Source: GCA-002708315 sp963676635
Lineage (GTDB): Bacteria > Bacteroidota > Bacteroidia > Bacteroidales > F082
NCBI GenBank assembly: GCA_963676635.1
Contig: OY781105.1
Coordinates: forward strand, 1,178,001-1,242,000
Direction of reading: 5' to 3'
Length of the DNA: 64,000 nt
Positions 1-9,030 of the stretch are shown piece by piece. The notes under the pieces were generated by a model, which made no database searches, was not told where the DNA came from, and was given only the letters and a program-made list of their open reading frames with translations. Position numbers and translations under genes: made by a program. Every line of letters starts with the position of its first letter. The stretch's first letter is position 1.

Positions 1-3000
1 GGATAAATATCAACAACACCAGCTTCATTTTCGTTAATGTCAGTAATAACAACAGTAACAGTATTAGAAGGAGCAGACTCACCACCATCATAAACAGCAG
101 TTACATAATAATCATGAGTTCCAATTTCAGGATGATGATCATTATACTGAGTTTCTTCAACAATTGTTGTATTAATCATAACCTCATCGCGATAAACATT
201 ATATCCAAGAGGATCTTCAGTTCTTACACTTTGAATCTGTTGTGCAACAGTTATTGGATTAGGAACAGCTGTGTAGCTAACGTTTCTATCTGCACGACCT
301 ACAACAGCAGTATTAGAGTTGTAAGAGGCTGTTGCTTTCGAAGCAGCAACACTAAAGTCATCAACAAGCAGAATGAAAGCATCATTTGATACACATTGTA
401 TACCAACATAAACACTCTGTCCTACGTAATCTTCAAGACTAAATGAGAACTCTGTCCAGTCATCTACAGGAGCTTCAACATAATCACCATCGCTAATAAT
501 TGTAAAATCTTCAGGATTGAGTCCAGTTGTAGAAACACCTACTCTAAATCTTTCCAGACCATAAGTATCAGTATATGATTTAGCAAAGAATGAAGCATTA
601 AATCCACTCTGAATATTAATCATAGGAGTGATCATCCAGTCATTATTCGGAGGTGAAGTAGCAGCAAAACAAGCAGCAAGCTTATCACCTGAATGAGGTA
701 CAATATCTTCAACTGCAGGAGTTGTTTGCGAAGGATTAAAAATAATAAACGACTGTGCTTCATAAGCGTGGAGCCATGTAATATCAGTCATCCCATAAGT
801 AGTACTTCCATCCACATCCAGATTTACCCATGGAGTAAAATCAATAGAAAAATCTTCATATGATTCAAAGTCATCAGTAAAATCAGAAGGACCTGGTGCA
901 GTCCATGTTAACTGAACATCATCAAGTGATCCAACTTCAGCCTGCAGATTTGTAGGTGCCGGGAAGTCAACAACTTCGATATAATCAAGATAAACAAGTT
1001 CGTCAATATTTGTACCATCAGTAACTTCAAGAGAAACATCGTAAGTACCTACTTCATTATAGAAGATTTCCGGAGGATTCTGTCCTGAATAAGTAGCAGG
1101 ATCTCCACCTTCGAAAGTCCAATTCCATTCAATAATATCACCAATTGAGTTATCTGTAAACATTACGCTTTCACCAGCCTGAACAGTAGTTGGCTCACCA
1201 ACAAAGTCAGCTAAAAGGCTTACCATACAACTTGTTCCAGGTGTTGCAAATATAGTATCACCAGAAGCATTAAATGCAGCGATGTGTTCTGAGTGTGTCC
1301 AGTTTTCAGCAACTGAGTTATCTACATCAGGATTACAAAGTGTTAGTGAAGGTCCATAACCATCACAAAGAGTATCCCAAGGTAAGTCATCGCTATATGT
1401 TAATGAATCAACAACATTTCCGCCATTGTCATTAAGCTGAATTTTTTCACCACCATTACTAAGTGCACCACCTGTCCATTGGTACGCAGTAACGCCAAAA
1501 GTGCTAAACATAGCATCAGAATTAACAGCTACAAGAATGTATTCTTCAGGTGCCATATCAACATTAGGGAAAGTATATTCAATACCATCAGTAAATGTAA
1601 ATCCTTCAAGATTAACAGTTTCAGCACCATTATTATAAAGTTCCAGGAACTCAAGTGAATCTGTATCTGTTTCAGGTGGGTTATACATAATTTCAGTTAT
1701 AACAATATCATAAGAGATTATTCCTTGAGTAATAGAGAATACATTATCACTTTCATCAAAAATATCATCATCACTCATATCAGTAATACGAATTCTATAA
1801 TCGCTAGCAGGAGTAGTCCCTTCAAGAACAGTCCATGCAAAAGTACCATTATCAGATGGCAAATTTGATACAATTAACTGAGGATCCTGATCTTCCTGAA
1901 CTAATTCAATTCTGATATCACCAGAATACTGGTCAGTTGTCCAAGTAATATCAAATACTGAACCTGTTTCTATTACTTCACCACCATTCGGTGCAGTAAC
2001 AACAATTGGGAAGTTCCATGCACCTGGTGTGCCACCTTCCTGGTTACTTGCTTTCCAACTTTCTGCAAGTGAATTATCCAGATCAGGAGAAATTAATGAT
2101 AATGAAGGACCATCTCCATCAGGTTCTGTTGGCCATGGGCTGCTATCAGAATAATCAACGATATCATTAAGAATATTATCAGCATTCCAGATCCTTACGG
2201 CATCACCTCCATTATTCAGACCAAAGTTCCCAGTACCATCATAATCTGGTGTAAATGGGAAAGCACCATCTGTTGAGATAGAAACAGTAAAGAAACCATC
2301 AGCTGGAATTGAATAACCTGCTGGAATTACAATATTTGTATGTGACTCATCATTGTCACAGATTCGGAATCCTTCCAGATTAATTTCTGTATCTGTATTG
2401 TTATAAAGCTCAATCCATTCTTCATCAGCTCCAATTGAATTGTACATAATTTCATTGATTACCAAATCAACAACATCAGGAACAACCCATACTAAAGTCT
2501 GTGGACTATCATCAGGAAGGGTAAACTGCCAGTTACCAGTAATCCAGAAGTTTTCGCTATCATTAACTCCCCATTCCCATGTATTAGATCCTTCATCAAC
2601 AACAAGATTCTGTAGACATGTCCATATATGATCACCAGCAATAGCATCGCCGTTTGTACCATCATCATAAAATTGACCATGATCCATTCCGTTGCCCCAA
2701 GAAGGGTCATACTGTCCGTTTGCATCCCAACTTCCTTTCAAATAGAAGCCATCATACATCATATTAACAGTATCTTTTACAAGAAATGTAACAACAGCTG
2801 TATCAGGTGGAGGACCTGAAATAGTTGTTGTATTAGTTGGGAAATCATATGTAAATATAGTTGCATTTACACCATCAGCTTCGAAAAGCACATTACCACC
2901 AGTACTTTGATCCCAGTTATGATTAAGGGTTACTTTTGCTTCATAGTTACCAGCAGGAATTACAAGTTCCAAAGTATAAACATCGTCACCTTCAGGGTCA

Positions 3001-4382
3001 CTCATCTCACCCATCAACTCAGTAGGTTCCCAATTAGTACCACCAATAGCAGATAAAAAGTCACCTGCAACAACAGGAATAGTATGAGTTACTAATTCAG
3101 CATCAGTATTTACTTTCCATGTCACATCTTCTGTAGCAGCAAGTGTAAAAACCTGATTGACACCAGGATAATTTGGTGCAGACCAGTTATCACCTTCAAC
3201 TGCTTTGTATTCCCAGGTACCGGCACCAAGAGATTTTGTTAGTTCATATAGTCCATTTGCATTTAATGCCATAGCATAGTCAGGATCAGAAGGATCCCAT
3301 CCTTGGAATGAACCTGCAATATGTGGAATATTAGAAGGATCTAATTCAGCTTCTACTGTTATATTATCAACTTCCCATTGAGGGGCATCAGCTGATGTAG
3401 TGCTTTCATATTTAAACGCCACATAAGTTGAAGAACCGACATATGCATTTATATCTACAGTACCGGCTTCAATAAATGACCAACTACCTGATGCAGGAAA
3501 GGTGAATGAACTTGTAAGGTCTGTCCATGAAAAACTATTAGGATCACCTGATCCATCATAGTCAGTTGAAATAAGAACAGAAAGACCAGTATTATCAGCG
3601 TAATTTCTTGCGTGATCAAATGAAAGAGTAACATTAATATACCCTGAACAATCAAAACTATTTGTTATCAGCCAATCTTCATTATCCTGAGGACCACCAC
3701 TATAACCACTCATCACAGCACATCCCGGAGGACTACCATAACTATCCCAATACCATTCTTCTGCACCAAAAGCATCATACTGAGTTGTTGCACCTAAATC
3801 TGTGTCAAAAGGTTCATAATACAACTCCACTGTTGAAGGAGGAGGTGGTGTTCCTGTTGCTATTACTGAGAAATCATCATAATAAACAATGCCTCCACCA
3901 GCATTATCGTTATATGTACGCACTTCAAACCTAAAACCATCAGCACTGGCGGGTGCATCAATTGAAACAGTATACTCCTGCCATGCAGGATCATCTGATG
4001 AATATGTTGAGACTCTTAACTCAGTGGCATTTTCACTCAAAGTGGATCCTCCGCTTGTCCAGTATGACCATATTCTGGATCTTGCATTAGCATCATTATC
4101 AAGGTAGTGATAAGTTATTGTATAAGAATCACCCCCAACAATCCCTGTAACGTTCTGTTGTAAGTCACTTGTACCAGCCTGTTGTTCTGCTGAATAAGTT
4201 CCAGCATACACAACGGTACTATTTTGTGTTACATTTTCGGCTTTATCCCAATCTGATGGGGTATTAGGATCCGACCATGTTTCAAGATCACCATTCAGCA
4301 TAAGATTTTGTGCTACAACAGAATTTGTTGCAAATAGCACAAAAGCCAGACTAAAGGTAATTAATAAGGAAACTTTTTTCAT
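1..4382 (-). CDS. Large secreted multidomain surface protein, T9SS-type (3' end outside window)
   Basis: The frame is open from ATG at 4382 to the left edge (about 1460 codons); I checked it at several points. It begins with a signal peptide (MKKVSLLITFSLAFVLF, cleavage near VVAQN). Approximate order: N-terminal jelly-roll-like region (residues 20-180); a choice-of-anchor J/cleaved-adhesin domain (about 184-340, YYEPFDTD to WEVDNITVEAE); starch-binding-like modules (from about 347, HIAGSFQGWDP, and about 527, FYLKGSWDANG); lamin-tail domains (about 637, INEIMYNSIGADEEWIELYN, and about 890, ITEIMYNPPETDTDSLEFLE); a PKD domain (about 1057, WNWTFEGGDP); then an FnIII-like domain split by a second anchor-J domain (about 1140-1450). 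The last in-window residues, GVVDIYP, look like the start of a type A sorting domain (usually YPNP), so the stop is probably about 75 codons beyond the edge. It probably acts as an extracellular carbohydrate- or protein-binding adhesin. No catalytic domain is visible. Confidence 0.85.
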   Translation of the reverse strand, partial: MKKVSLLITFSLAFVLFATNSVVAQNLMLNGDLETWSDPNTPSDWDKAENVTQNSTVVYAGTYSAEQQAGTSDLQQNVTGIVGGDSYTITYHYLDNDANARSRIWSYWTSGGSTLSENATELRVSTYSSDDPAWQEYTVSIDAPASADGFRFEVRTYNDNAGGGIVYYDDFSVIATGTPPPPSTVELYYEPFDTDLGATTQYDAFGAEEWYWDSYGSPPGCAVMSGYSGGPQDNEDWLITNSFDCSGYINVTLSFDHARNYADNTGLSVLISTDYDGSGDPNSFSWTDLTSSFTFPASGSWSFIEAGTVDINAYVGSSTYVAFKYESTTSADAPQWEVDNITVEAELDPSNIPHIAGSFQGWDPSDPDYAMALNANGLYELTKSLGAGTWEYKAVEGDNWSAPNYPGVNQVFTLAATEDVTWKVNTDAELVTHTIPVVAGDFLSAIGGTNWEPTELMGEMSDPEGDDVYTLELVIPAGNYEAKVTLNHNWDQSTGGNVLFEADGVNATIFTYDFPTNTTTISGPPPDTAVVTFLVKDTVNMMYDGFYLKGSWDANGQYDPSWGNGMDHGQFYDDGTNGDAIAGDHIWTCLQNLVVDEGSNTWEWGVNDSENFWITGNWQFTLPDDSPQTLVWVVPDVVDLVINEIMYNSIGADEEWIELYNNTDTEINLEGFRICDNDESHTNIVIPAGYSIPADGFFTVSISTDGAFPFTPDYDGTGNFGLNNGGDAVRIWNADNILNDIVDYSDSSPWPTEPDGDGPSLSLISPDLDNSLAESWKASNQEGGTPGAWNFPIVVTAPNGGEVIETGSVFDITWTTDQYSGDIRIELVQEDQDPQLIVSNLPSDNGTFAWTVLEGTTPASDYRIRITDMSDDDIFDESDNVFSITQGIISYDIVITEIMYNPPETDTDSLEFLELYNNGAETVNLEGFTFTDGIEYTFPNVDMAPEEYILVAVNSDAMFSTFGVTAYQWTGGALSNGGEKIQLNDNGGNVVDSLTYSDDLPWDTLCDGYGPSLTLCNPDVDNSVAENWTHSEHIAAFNASGDTIFATPGTSCMVSLLADFVGEPTTVQAGESVMFTDNSIGDIIEWNWTFEGGDPATYSGQNPPEIFYNEVGTYDVSLEVTDGTNIDELVYLDYIEVVDFPAPTNLQAEVGSLDDVQLTWTAPGPSDFTDDFESYEDFSIDFTPWVNLDVDGSTTYGMTDITWLHAYEAQSFIIFNPSQTTPAVEDIVPHSGDKLAACFAATSPPNNDWMITPMINIQSGFNASFFAKSYTDTYGLERFRVGVSTTGLNPEDFTIISDGDYVEAPVDDWTEFSFSLEDYVGQSVYVGIQCVSNDAFILLVDDFSVAASKATASYNSNTAVVGRADRNVSYTAVPNPITVAQQIQSVRTEDPLGYNVYRDEVMINTTIVEETQYNDHHPEIGTHDYYVTAVYDGGESAPSNTVTVVITDINENEAGVVDIY

Positions 4383-4744
4383 AAGTATTAAAATTAAATT
4401 AAACATCAATAATAAAAAAGAGCATCTAAAGTAATATTTTCGACTCTAACTCCAACACAATTGTTAATATTTATTGATTAATGTTGAATAAATATTAATT
4501 AAACGCCATAATTAAATTTTAAAACCATTTCGCTATCGTTTGCATTAACTTCAATATAAACTAAAGCTTAGTCATGCACTCGACATTCCTGGCTATTTCA
4601 CATTTAATATTTTATCAATAATTTATACTAATACAAAGTAAATAAGTTAAAATGAAACTAACAACATTATGATATTAAATTTAAGTAAAAAAAAAGGGAT
4701 TCTGCTAACAGAATCCCCTTTATTATTTATATAGGAGTGATGTT
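4383..4744. other. Intergenic region between the surface-protein gene and dnaK
   Basis: This is 362 bp of AT-rich DNA. It contains the dnaK terminator (4687-4717) and presumably the promoter of the minus-strand surface-protein gene. The nearest match to a minus-strand -7 element is CAAAGTAA (plus-strand reading) near 4635, one base off CAAAnnTA. I see no small ORF or RNA gene. Confidence 0.5.
4687..4717 (-). terminator. Rho-independent terminator of dnaK
   Basis: A perfect 9-bp stem GGGATTCTG/CAGAATCCC (4696-4704 with 4709-4717) has a 4-nt loop. On the minus strand it is followed by nine T residues. It lies 28 nt past the dnaK stop codon. Confidence 0.9.
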
Positions 4745-6664
4745 TTATTTATCATCAACTTCTTCAAAGTCAACATCAGTTACTTCATCATCACCACCTT
4801 TACCCTGATCAGGATTGCTTCCCGGCTGATCAGCACCAGGCTGTCCTGCACCAGGTTGTCCTTGTGCTCCCTGATACATAGACTCACTGGCTGATTGCCA
4901 AATGCTATTAAGTTTATTCATGGCAGTATCAATACCATCAATATTCTGTGATTTATGAGCAGTTCTAAGTTCCTCTAAAGCACTTTCAATTTCAGCTTTC
5001 TTATCAGCAGGTATTTTATCACCATACTCTTTTAGCTGTTTCTCTGTTTGGAAGATCAACGCATCAGCAGAATTAAGCTTATCAACTTTTTCACGTTCTG
5101 CTTTATCAGCATCTGCATTAGCTTCAGCTTCAGCTTTCATCTTTTGAATTTCTTCATCAGAAAGACCAGAAGAAGCTTCTATACGAATACTCTGAGATTT
5201 ACCTGTAGCCTTATCCTTAGCACTTACGTTGAGAATACCATTGGAGTCAATATCAAAAGTAACTTCAATTTGTGGCACTCCACGTGGGGCAGGCGGAATT
5301 CCATCAAGGTGGAATTTACCAATACTTTTATTCTGATTAGCCATAGGACGTTCACCCTGAAGAATATGAATTTCAACAGATGGCTGATTATCTGTGGCCG
5401 TTGAGAATGTTTCTGCTTTCTTAGTAGGAATAGTTGTATTAGCTTCAATAAGCTTTGTCATAACACCGCCCATTGTTTCAATACCAAGAGTAAGAGGTGT
5501 AACATCAAGAAGAAGAACATCTTTTACTTCTCCCGTGAGAACACCACCCTGAATAGCAGCACCAAGAGCTACAACTTCATCAGGATTAACACCTTTAGAA
5601 GGTTCTTTTCCAAAAAGTTCTTTTACAATTTCCTGAACCTTAGGTATACGAGTTGAGCCTCCTACTAGGATAACCTCATCTATATCAGATGCGTTAAGAC
5701 CTGCATCTTTAAGAGCTTCTGTACATGGCCTTTTTGTATCCACGAAAAGCTGATCGGCAAGCATTTCAAATTTAGCACGTGTTAGTTTTTTAACAAGATG
5801 CTTAGGCACTCCGTCAACTGGCATAATATACGGCAGATTTATTTCTGTTTCAGTAGCACTGGAAAGTTCAATCTTTGCCTTTTCCGCAGCTTCTTTCAAC
5901 CGCTGCAATGCCATTGGATCCTTTTTAAGGTTGAGGCCTTCATCATTCTGAAATTCAGAAGCAAGCCAGTCAATAATAACCTGATCAAAGTCATCACCAC
6001 CAAGGTGTGTATTTCCGTTAGTTGATTTTACTTCAAAAACACCATCGCCTAATTCAAGAATAGAGATATCAAAAGTACCACCACCAAGGTCAAAAACAGC
6101 AACCTTTGCATCATCCTTTTTCTTATCAAGTCCATATGCAAGTGCAGCAGCTGTAGGTTCATTTATAATCCTTTTAACGGTTAATCCAGCAATCTCACCA
6201 GCTTCTTTAGTAGCCTGACGTTCGCTATCATCAAAATAAGCTGGTACTGTAATAACAGCTTCAGTTACTGATTGTCCCAAGTAATCTTCAGCAGTTTTCT
6301 TCATTTTCTGAAGAACCATTGCTGAGATTTCCTGTGGTGAATACATTCTATCATCAATCTTAACACGTGGTGTGTCATTTTCTCCTTTTACAACATCATA
6401 AGGTACACGTTCAATCTCTTTTGACATGGAACTATAGCGGTTACCCATAAAACGTTTAATGGAGTTTATAGTTTTTTTTGGGTTAGTAATTGCCTGACGT
6501 TTTGCAGGATCACCAACCTTACGTTCTCCGTTTTCAGTAAAAGCGACTATAGAAGGTGTTGTACGACGACCTTCACTATTAGGAATAACTACCGGTTCGT
6601 TACCTTCCATTACAGCAACACATGAGTTAGTTGTTCCTAAGTCTATTCCAATTATTTTTCCCAT
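4745..6664 (-). CDS. dnaK: Molecular chaperone DnaK (Hsp70)
   Basis: ATP-dependent cytosolic chaperone that binds exposed hydrophobic segments of unfolded proteins together with DnaJ and GrpE. The N-terminal ATPase domain begins MGKIIGIDLGTTNSC and has the phosphate motifs VFDLGGGTFDIS and ILVGGSTRIPKVQ. The substrate-binding domain follows (DVTPLTLGIETMGG, then the helical lid). The tail is Gly/Gln/Pro-rich and ends in an acidic VDFEEVDDK. I chose the ATG at 6664 (639 aa). An in-frame ATG at 6688 would add MKIKNNNI, which is not normal for the family. grpE and dnaJ are not adjacent. The gene is monocistronic, with its own terminator. No CIRCE-like inverted repeat is visible upstream. Confidence 0.98.
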   Translation of the reverse strand: MGKIIGIDLGTTNSCVAVMEGNEPVVIPNSEGRRTTPSIVAFTENGERKVGDPAKRQAITNPKKTINSIKRFMGNRYSSMSKEIERVPYDVVKGENDTPRVKIDDRMYSPQEISAMVLQKMKKTAEDYLGQSVTEAVITVPAYFDDSERQATKEAGEIAGLTVKRIINEPTAAALAYGLDKKKDDAKVAVFDLGGGTFDISILELGDGVFEVKSTNGNTHLGGDDFDQVIIDWLASEFQNDEGLNLKKDPMALQRLKEAAEKAKIELSSATETEINLPYIMPVDGVPKHLVKKLTRAKFEMLADQLFVDTKRPCTEALKDAGLNASDIDEVILVGGSTRIPKVQEIVKELFGKEPSKGVNPDEVVALGAAIQGGVLTGEVKDVLLLDVTPLTLGIETMGGVMTKLIEANTTIPTKKAETFSTATDNQPSVEIHILQGERPMANQNKSIGKFHLDGIPPAPRGVPQIEVTFDIDSNGILNVSAKDKATGKSQSIRIEASSGLSDEEIQKMKAEAEANADADKAEREKVDKLNSADALIFQTEKQLKEYGDKIPADKKAEIESALEELRTAHKSQNIDGIDTAMNKLNSIWQSASESMYQGAQGQPGAGQPGADQPGSNPDQGKGGDDEVTDVDFEEVDDK

Positions 6665-6848
6665 AATATTATTATTTTTTATTTTCAACTTTATCTAACT
6701 GTTATGGGATTGTCAATGATTATGCCAAAAGCAACATCATATGAATAAATGACAAAACGGCAGATAAGGATTAAAAGGGCTTTATTACTACAATTCTAAC
6801 CTGCCGAATCTGAACATTGTGCAGGTGTGGAAACTGTACATTAATCTA

Positions 6849-7862
6849 CTATTTCAATTTAAAACCAAGATCATAGTCTTCCACCAGATCAAGTTCTGTA
6901 GTAACAGATAGTTCAATTGGTTTAACAATAGTATGTCTTGAGGCAAAAATACCAGTACCTCCATCAACATTAGAATATACAGGGACTTCTTCAAGAAGGC
7001 TTTCAGACCCCGTATTAATATCAAGGTATGTCGCAAGAACGGGAGAACCACATGCTAATATCATATCAACATCAACAGCCCAACGCTCAACATTTGGAAT
7101 TGGTTCAAGTTCAGATTGCAGTAAATTAAAGAAATTTGTACCAGAAAATGACTTTTCCATATCTTCTCCACCATCAGTTGTTTTTGACTCAACATATCCA
7201 AGATTCCAGGTCACAGATTTCATTAGCGTATCAGTATAGTCAGGAGAATTAGGTACATACTCCTGATAATTAAACACCAGAGTTACCTCATATCTTTTTC
7301 CATTATCTGCTGAAATCCATTCAATCTGACTCTCAGTGACGGTTGAAAACGCAATTCTATTCATTGGTTTTACAATATAAAAATTATTTACTATGCCTGT
7401 TGATGCACTCAACTCACCGTCTCTCTTTTTTATATTAAGCGTATAATCTGCTTCCTGATCAAGATTACCAACAGCATAATACATTAGCTGATCCGGAGCA
7501 TAAAAAGGGTTAATTATTGTAGTATCTCCATTTTCATCAATATAAATCTGAGTCAAATCTTTATTATGAATTACTATTGTGTCAAGCGTTATGGGATCCA
7601 GATCAATACCGTTTTTCCTACCATTCAACGTAACATCAAGCTTATATGGATAATTACTTGAGTCAGGGTTCTGAGCAATAAGCATTGCGTTTCCAGGGCC
7701 CGTATATGCTTTGGTTATTCTCACCCATGTTGTATCACTCCCAAAATCTGCCAATGCATAAACTATAGTTATATCTTCATATTCACCATACATATCAAAA
7801 TCTGTACTACATCCATAAAGTAATACAGCAAAAAGTGATAACACTATAGAGACCTTTCTCAT
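6849..7862 (-). CDS. Lipoprotein, DUF4249-like
   Basis: Predicted outer-membrane or periplasmic lipoprotein of 337 aa. A signal peptide ends in the lipobox LLYGC, with the lipidated Cys at residue 18. The body is beta-rich with no transmembrane segment. The C-terminal part has YSNVDGGTGIFASR, which resembles the conserved GG-x-G(I/V)F motif near the end of DUF4249 proteins; I infer that family with moderate confidence. DUF4249 genes often sit beside TonB-dependent receptors, but here the gene is alone between dnaK and korB. No enzymatic function can be assigned. Confidence 0.7.
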   Translation of the reverse strand: MRKVSIVLSLFAVLLYGCSTDFDMYGEYEDITIVYALADFGSDTTWVRITKAYTGPGNAMLIAQNPDSSNYPYKLDVTLNGRKNGIDLDPITLDTIVIHNKDLTQIYIDENGDTTIINPFYAPDQLMYYAVGNLDQEADYTLNIKKRDGELSASTGIVNNFYIVKPMNRIAFSTVTESQIEWISADNGKRYEVTLVFNYQEYVPNSPDYTDTLMKSVTWNLGYVESKTTDGGEDMEKSFSGTNFFNLLQSELEPIPNVERWAVDVDMILACGSPVLATYLDINTGSESLLEEVPVYSNVDGGTGIFASRHTIVKPIELSVTTELDLVEDYDLGFKLK

Positions 7863-7937
7863 ATTTCTACTTGTTAAATGTTACGTTTCTGATTTAACGG
7901 TCAAAAGTAGTATTTATTATCAAATAAAAAAAATACT

Positions 7938-7975
7938 TATAAAAAAAGCTGCCTGCAAAAAAACAGACAGCTTTG
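7938..7975 (-). terminator. Terminator of the korA-korB operon
   Basis: An 11-bp stem with one G-U pair (AAAGCTGTCTG/CAGGCAGCTTT, minus strand) has an all-T loop. On the minus strand it is followed by a run of seven T residues. It lies about 20 nt beyond the korB stop. Confidence 0.85.
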
Positions 7976-7995
7976 TTGTTATTACTATTTACGGA

Positions 7996-9027
7996 TTAGT
8001 CAATAGTCCAGGTGTTTCCACTTTTAAGGAGATCATCAACACACTTATAAGGAGACACTTTCTTTTCATCTTCTACAGACTGCCATACTTTTTCTTCAAG
8101 TCTGTCAGCCTTTACTGCGCGAATAACACCTATTGCAGCAGGAAATTCAGGTGGTGCCATAGATGCAAGCATCATATGTATACCTGTATCCGGAGTTGAT
8201 GCATCATGAATAAGGATATCATCGGTAGTAATACCGTCCTTACCCAATTCAACAACTTTAAGATTAGTACCTTCAAGGATAATACCTTTTTCATTGTCTT
8301 TACCAAACAACATTGGTTTACCATGTTCAAGTATTATCTGATTATCATCCTTAGTTTCTTTGCTAGTAATCATTGAATGCACCTTATTCTGGAAGATAAC
8401 ACAGTTTGCAAGTATCTCTATAATAGAAGCCCCTTTAAATTCAGCAGCTTTTTTGAAAACTTCTGACATAAGTTTCAGGTTTGTATCAGTAACCCTGGCA
8501 AAGAATTTACCCTGTGCACCAATAACAAGTTCACCAGGATTAAACGGATGCTCAAATGTTCCCTGTGGTGATGTTTTTGTTTTGGAACCAAACGGCGTTG
8601 TAGGTGAGTACTGACCTTTTGTCAACCCATAAATTTTATTATTAAACATCAGATAATTGATATCAGGGTTACGGCGTGCAATATGAATAAAGTGATTACC
8701 ACCAATAGCCATTGAGTCACCATCACCTGAAATCATCCATACACTCAATTTAGGATTCGTAAGTTTAATACCTGTTGCCAAAGCAGCTGCACGTCCATGA
8801 ATACCATGAATACCATAAGTGTTCATATAATAAGGGAAACGTGATGAACAGCCAATACCTGAAACAACCACAAAATCTTCTTTTGGTACACCCAGCTCAG
8901 GAAAAACATTTTCCAAAGCACGGAGAATAGCGTGGTCACCACACCCGGGGCACCATTTTACCATCTGATCACTTTCAAAATCCTTTTTAGTGAGCTCTAT
9001 TTCTTTTGTTTCAATTTTACTATTCAT
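7996..9027 (-). CDS. korB: 2-oxoglutarate:ferredoxin oxidoreductase, beta subunit
   Basis: Thiamine-diphosphate-binding subunit of KOR, which interconverts 2-oxoglutarate + CoA and succinyl-CoA + CO2 with reduced ferredoxin. The 343-aa product has the cluster/TPP-proximal motif CPGCGDH (residues 26-32). It also has the TPP/Mg2+ motif GDGDSMAIGGNH, followed by MFNNKIYGLTKGQYSPT. The length fits the KorB family. It starts 3 nt after the stop of korA, so the two are cotranscribed and probably translationally coupled. The reaction is reversible, so the enzyme can serve oxidative or reductive TCA flux depending on the ferredoxin redox state. Confidence 0.95.
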   Translation of the reverse strand: MNSKIETKEIELTKKDFESDQMVKWCPGCGDHAILRALENVFPELGVPKEDFVVVSGIGCSSRFPYYMNTYGIHGIHGRAAALATGIKLTNPKLSVWMISGDGDSMAIGGNHFIHIARRNPDINYLMFNNKIYGLTKGQYSPTTPFGSKTKTSPQGTFEHPFNPGELVIGAQGKFFARVTDTNLKLMSEVFKKAAEFKGASIIEILANCVIFQNKVHSMITSKETKDDNQIILEHGKPMLFGKDNEKGIILEGTNLKVVELGKDGITTDDILIHDASTPDTGIHMMLASMAPPEFPAAIGVIRAVKADRLEEKVWQSVEDEKKVSPYKCVDDLLKSGNTWTID

Positions 9028-9030
9028 CGC

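Noticed and set aside
3662..4107. Plus-strand ORFs across the surface-protein gene
   Set aside because: They lie opposite a continuous minus-strand reading with a signal peptide and recognisable domains, and have no homology-like features.
4383..4744. Small ORF or RNA gene before dnaK
   Set aside because: Only AT-rich sequence and the dnaK terminator are seen; no structured RNA pattern.
6665..6800. CIRCE element upstream of dnaK
   Set aside because: No TTAGCACTC-N9-GAGTGCTAA-like inverted repeat is visible.
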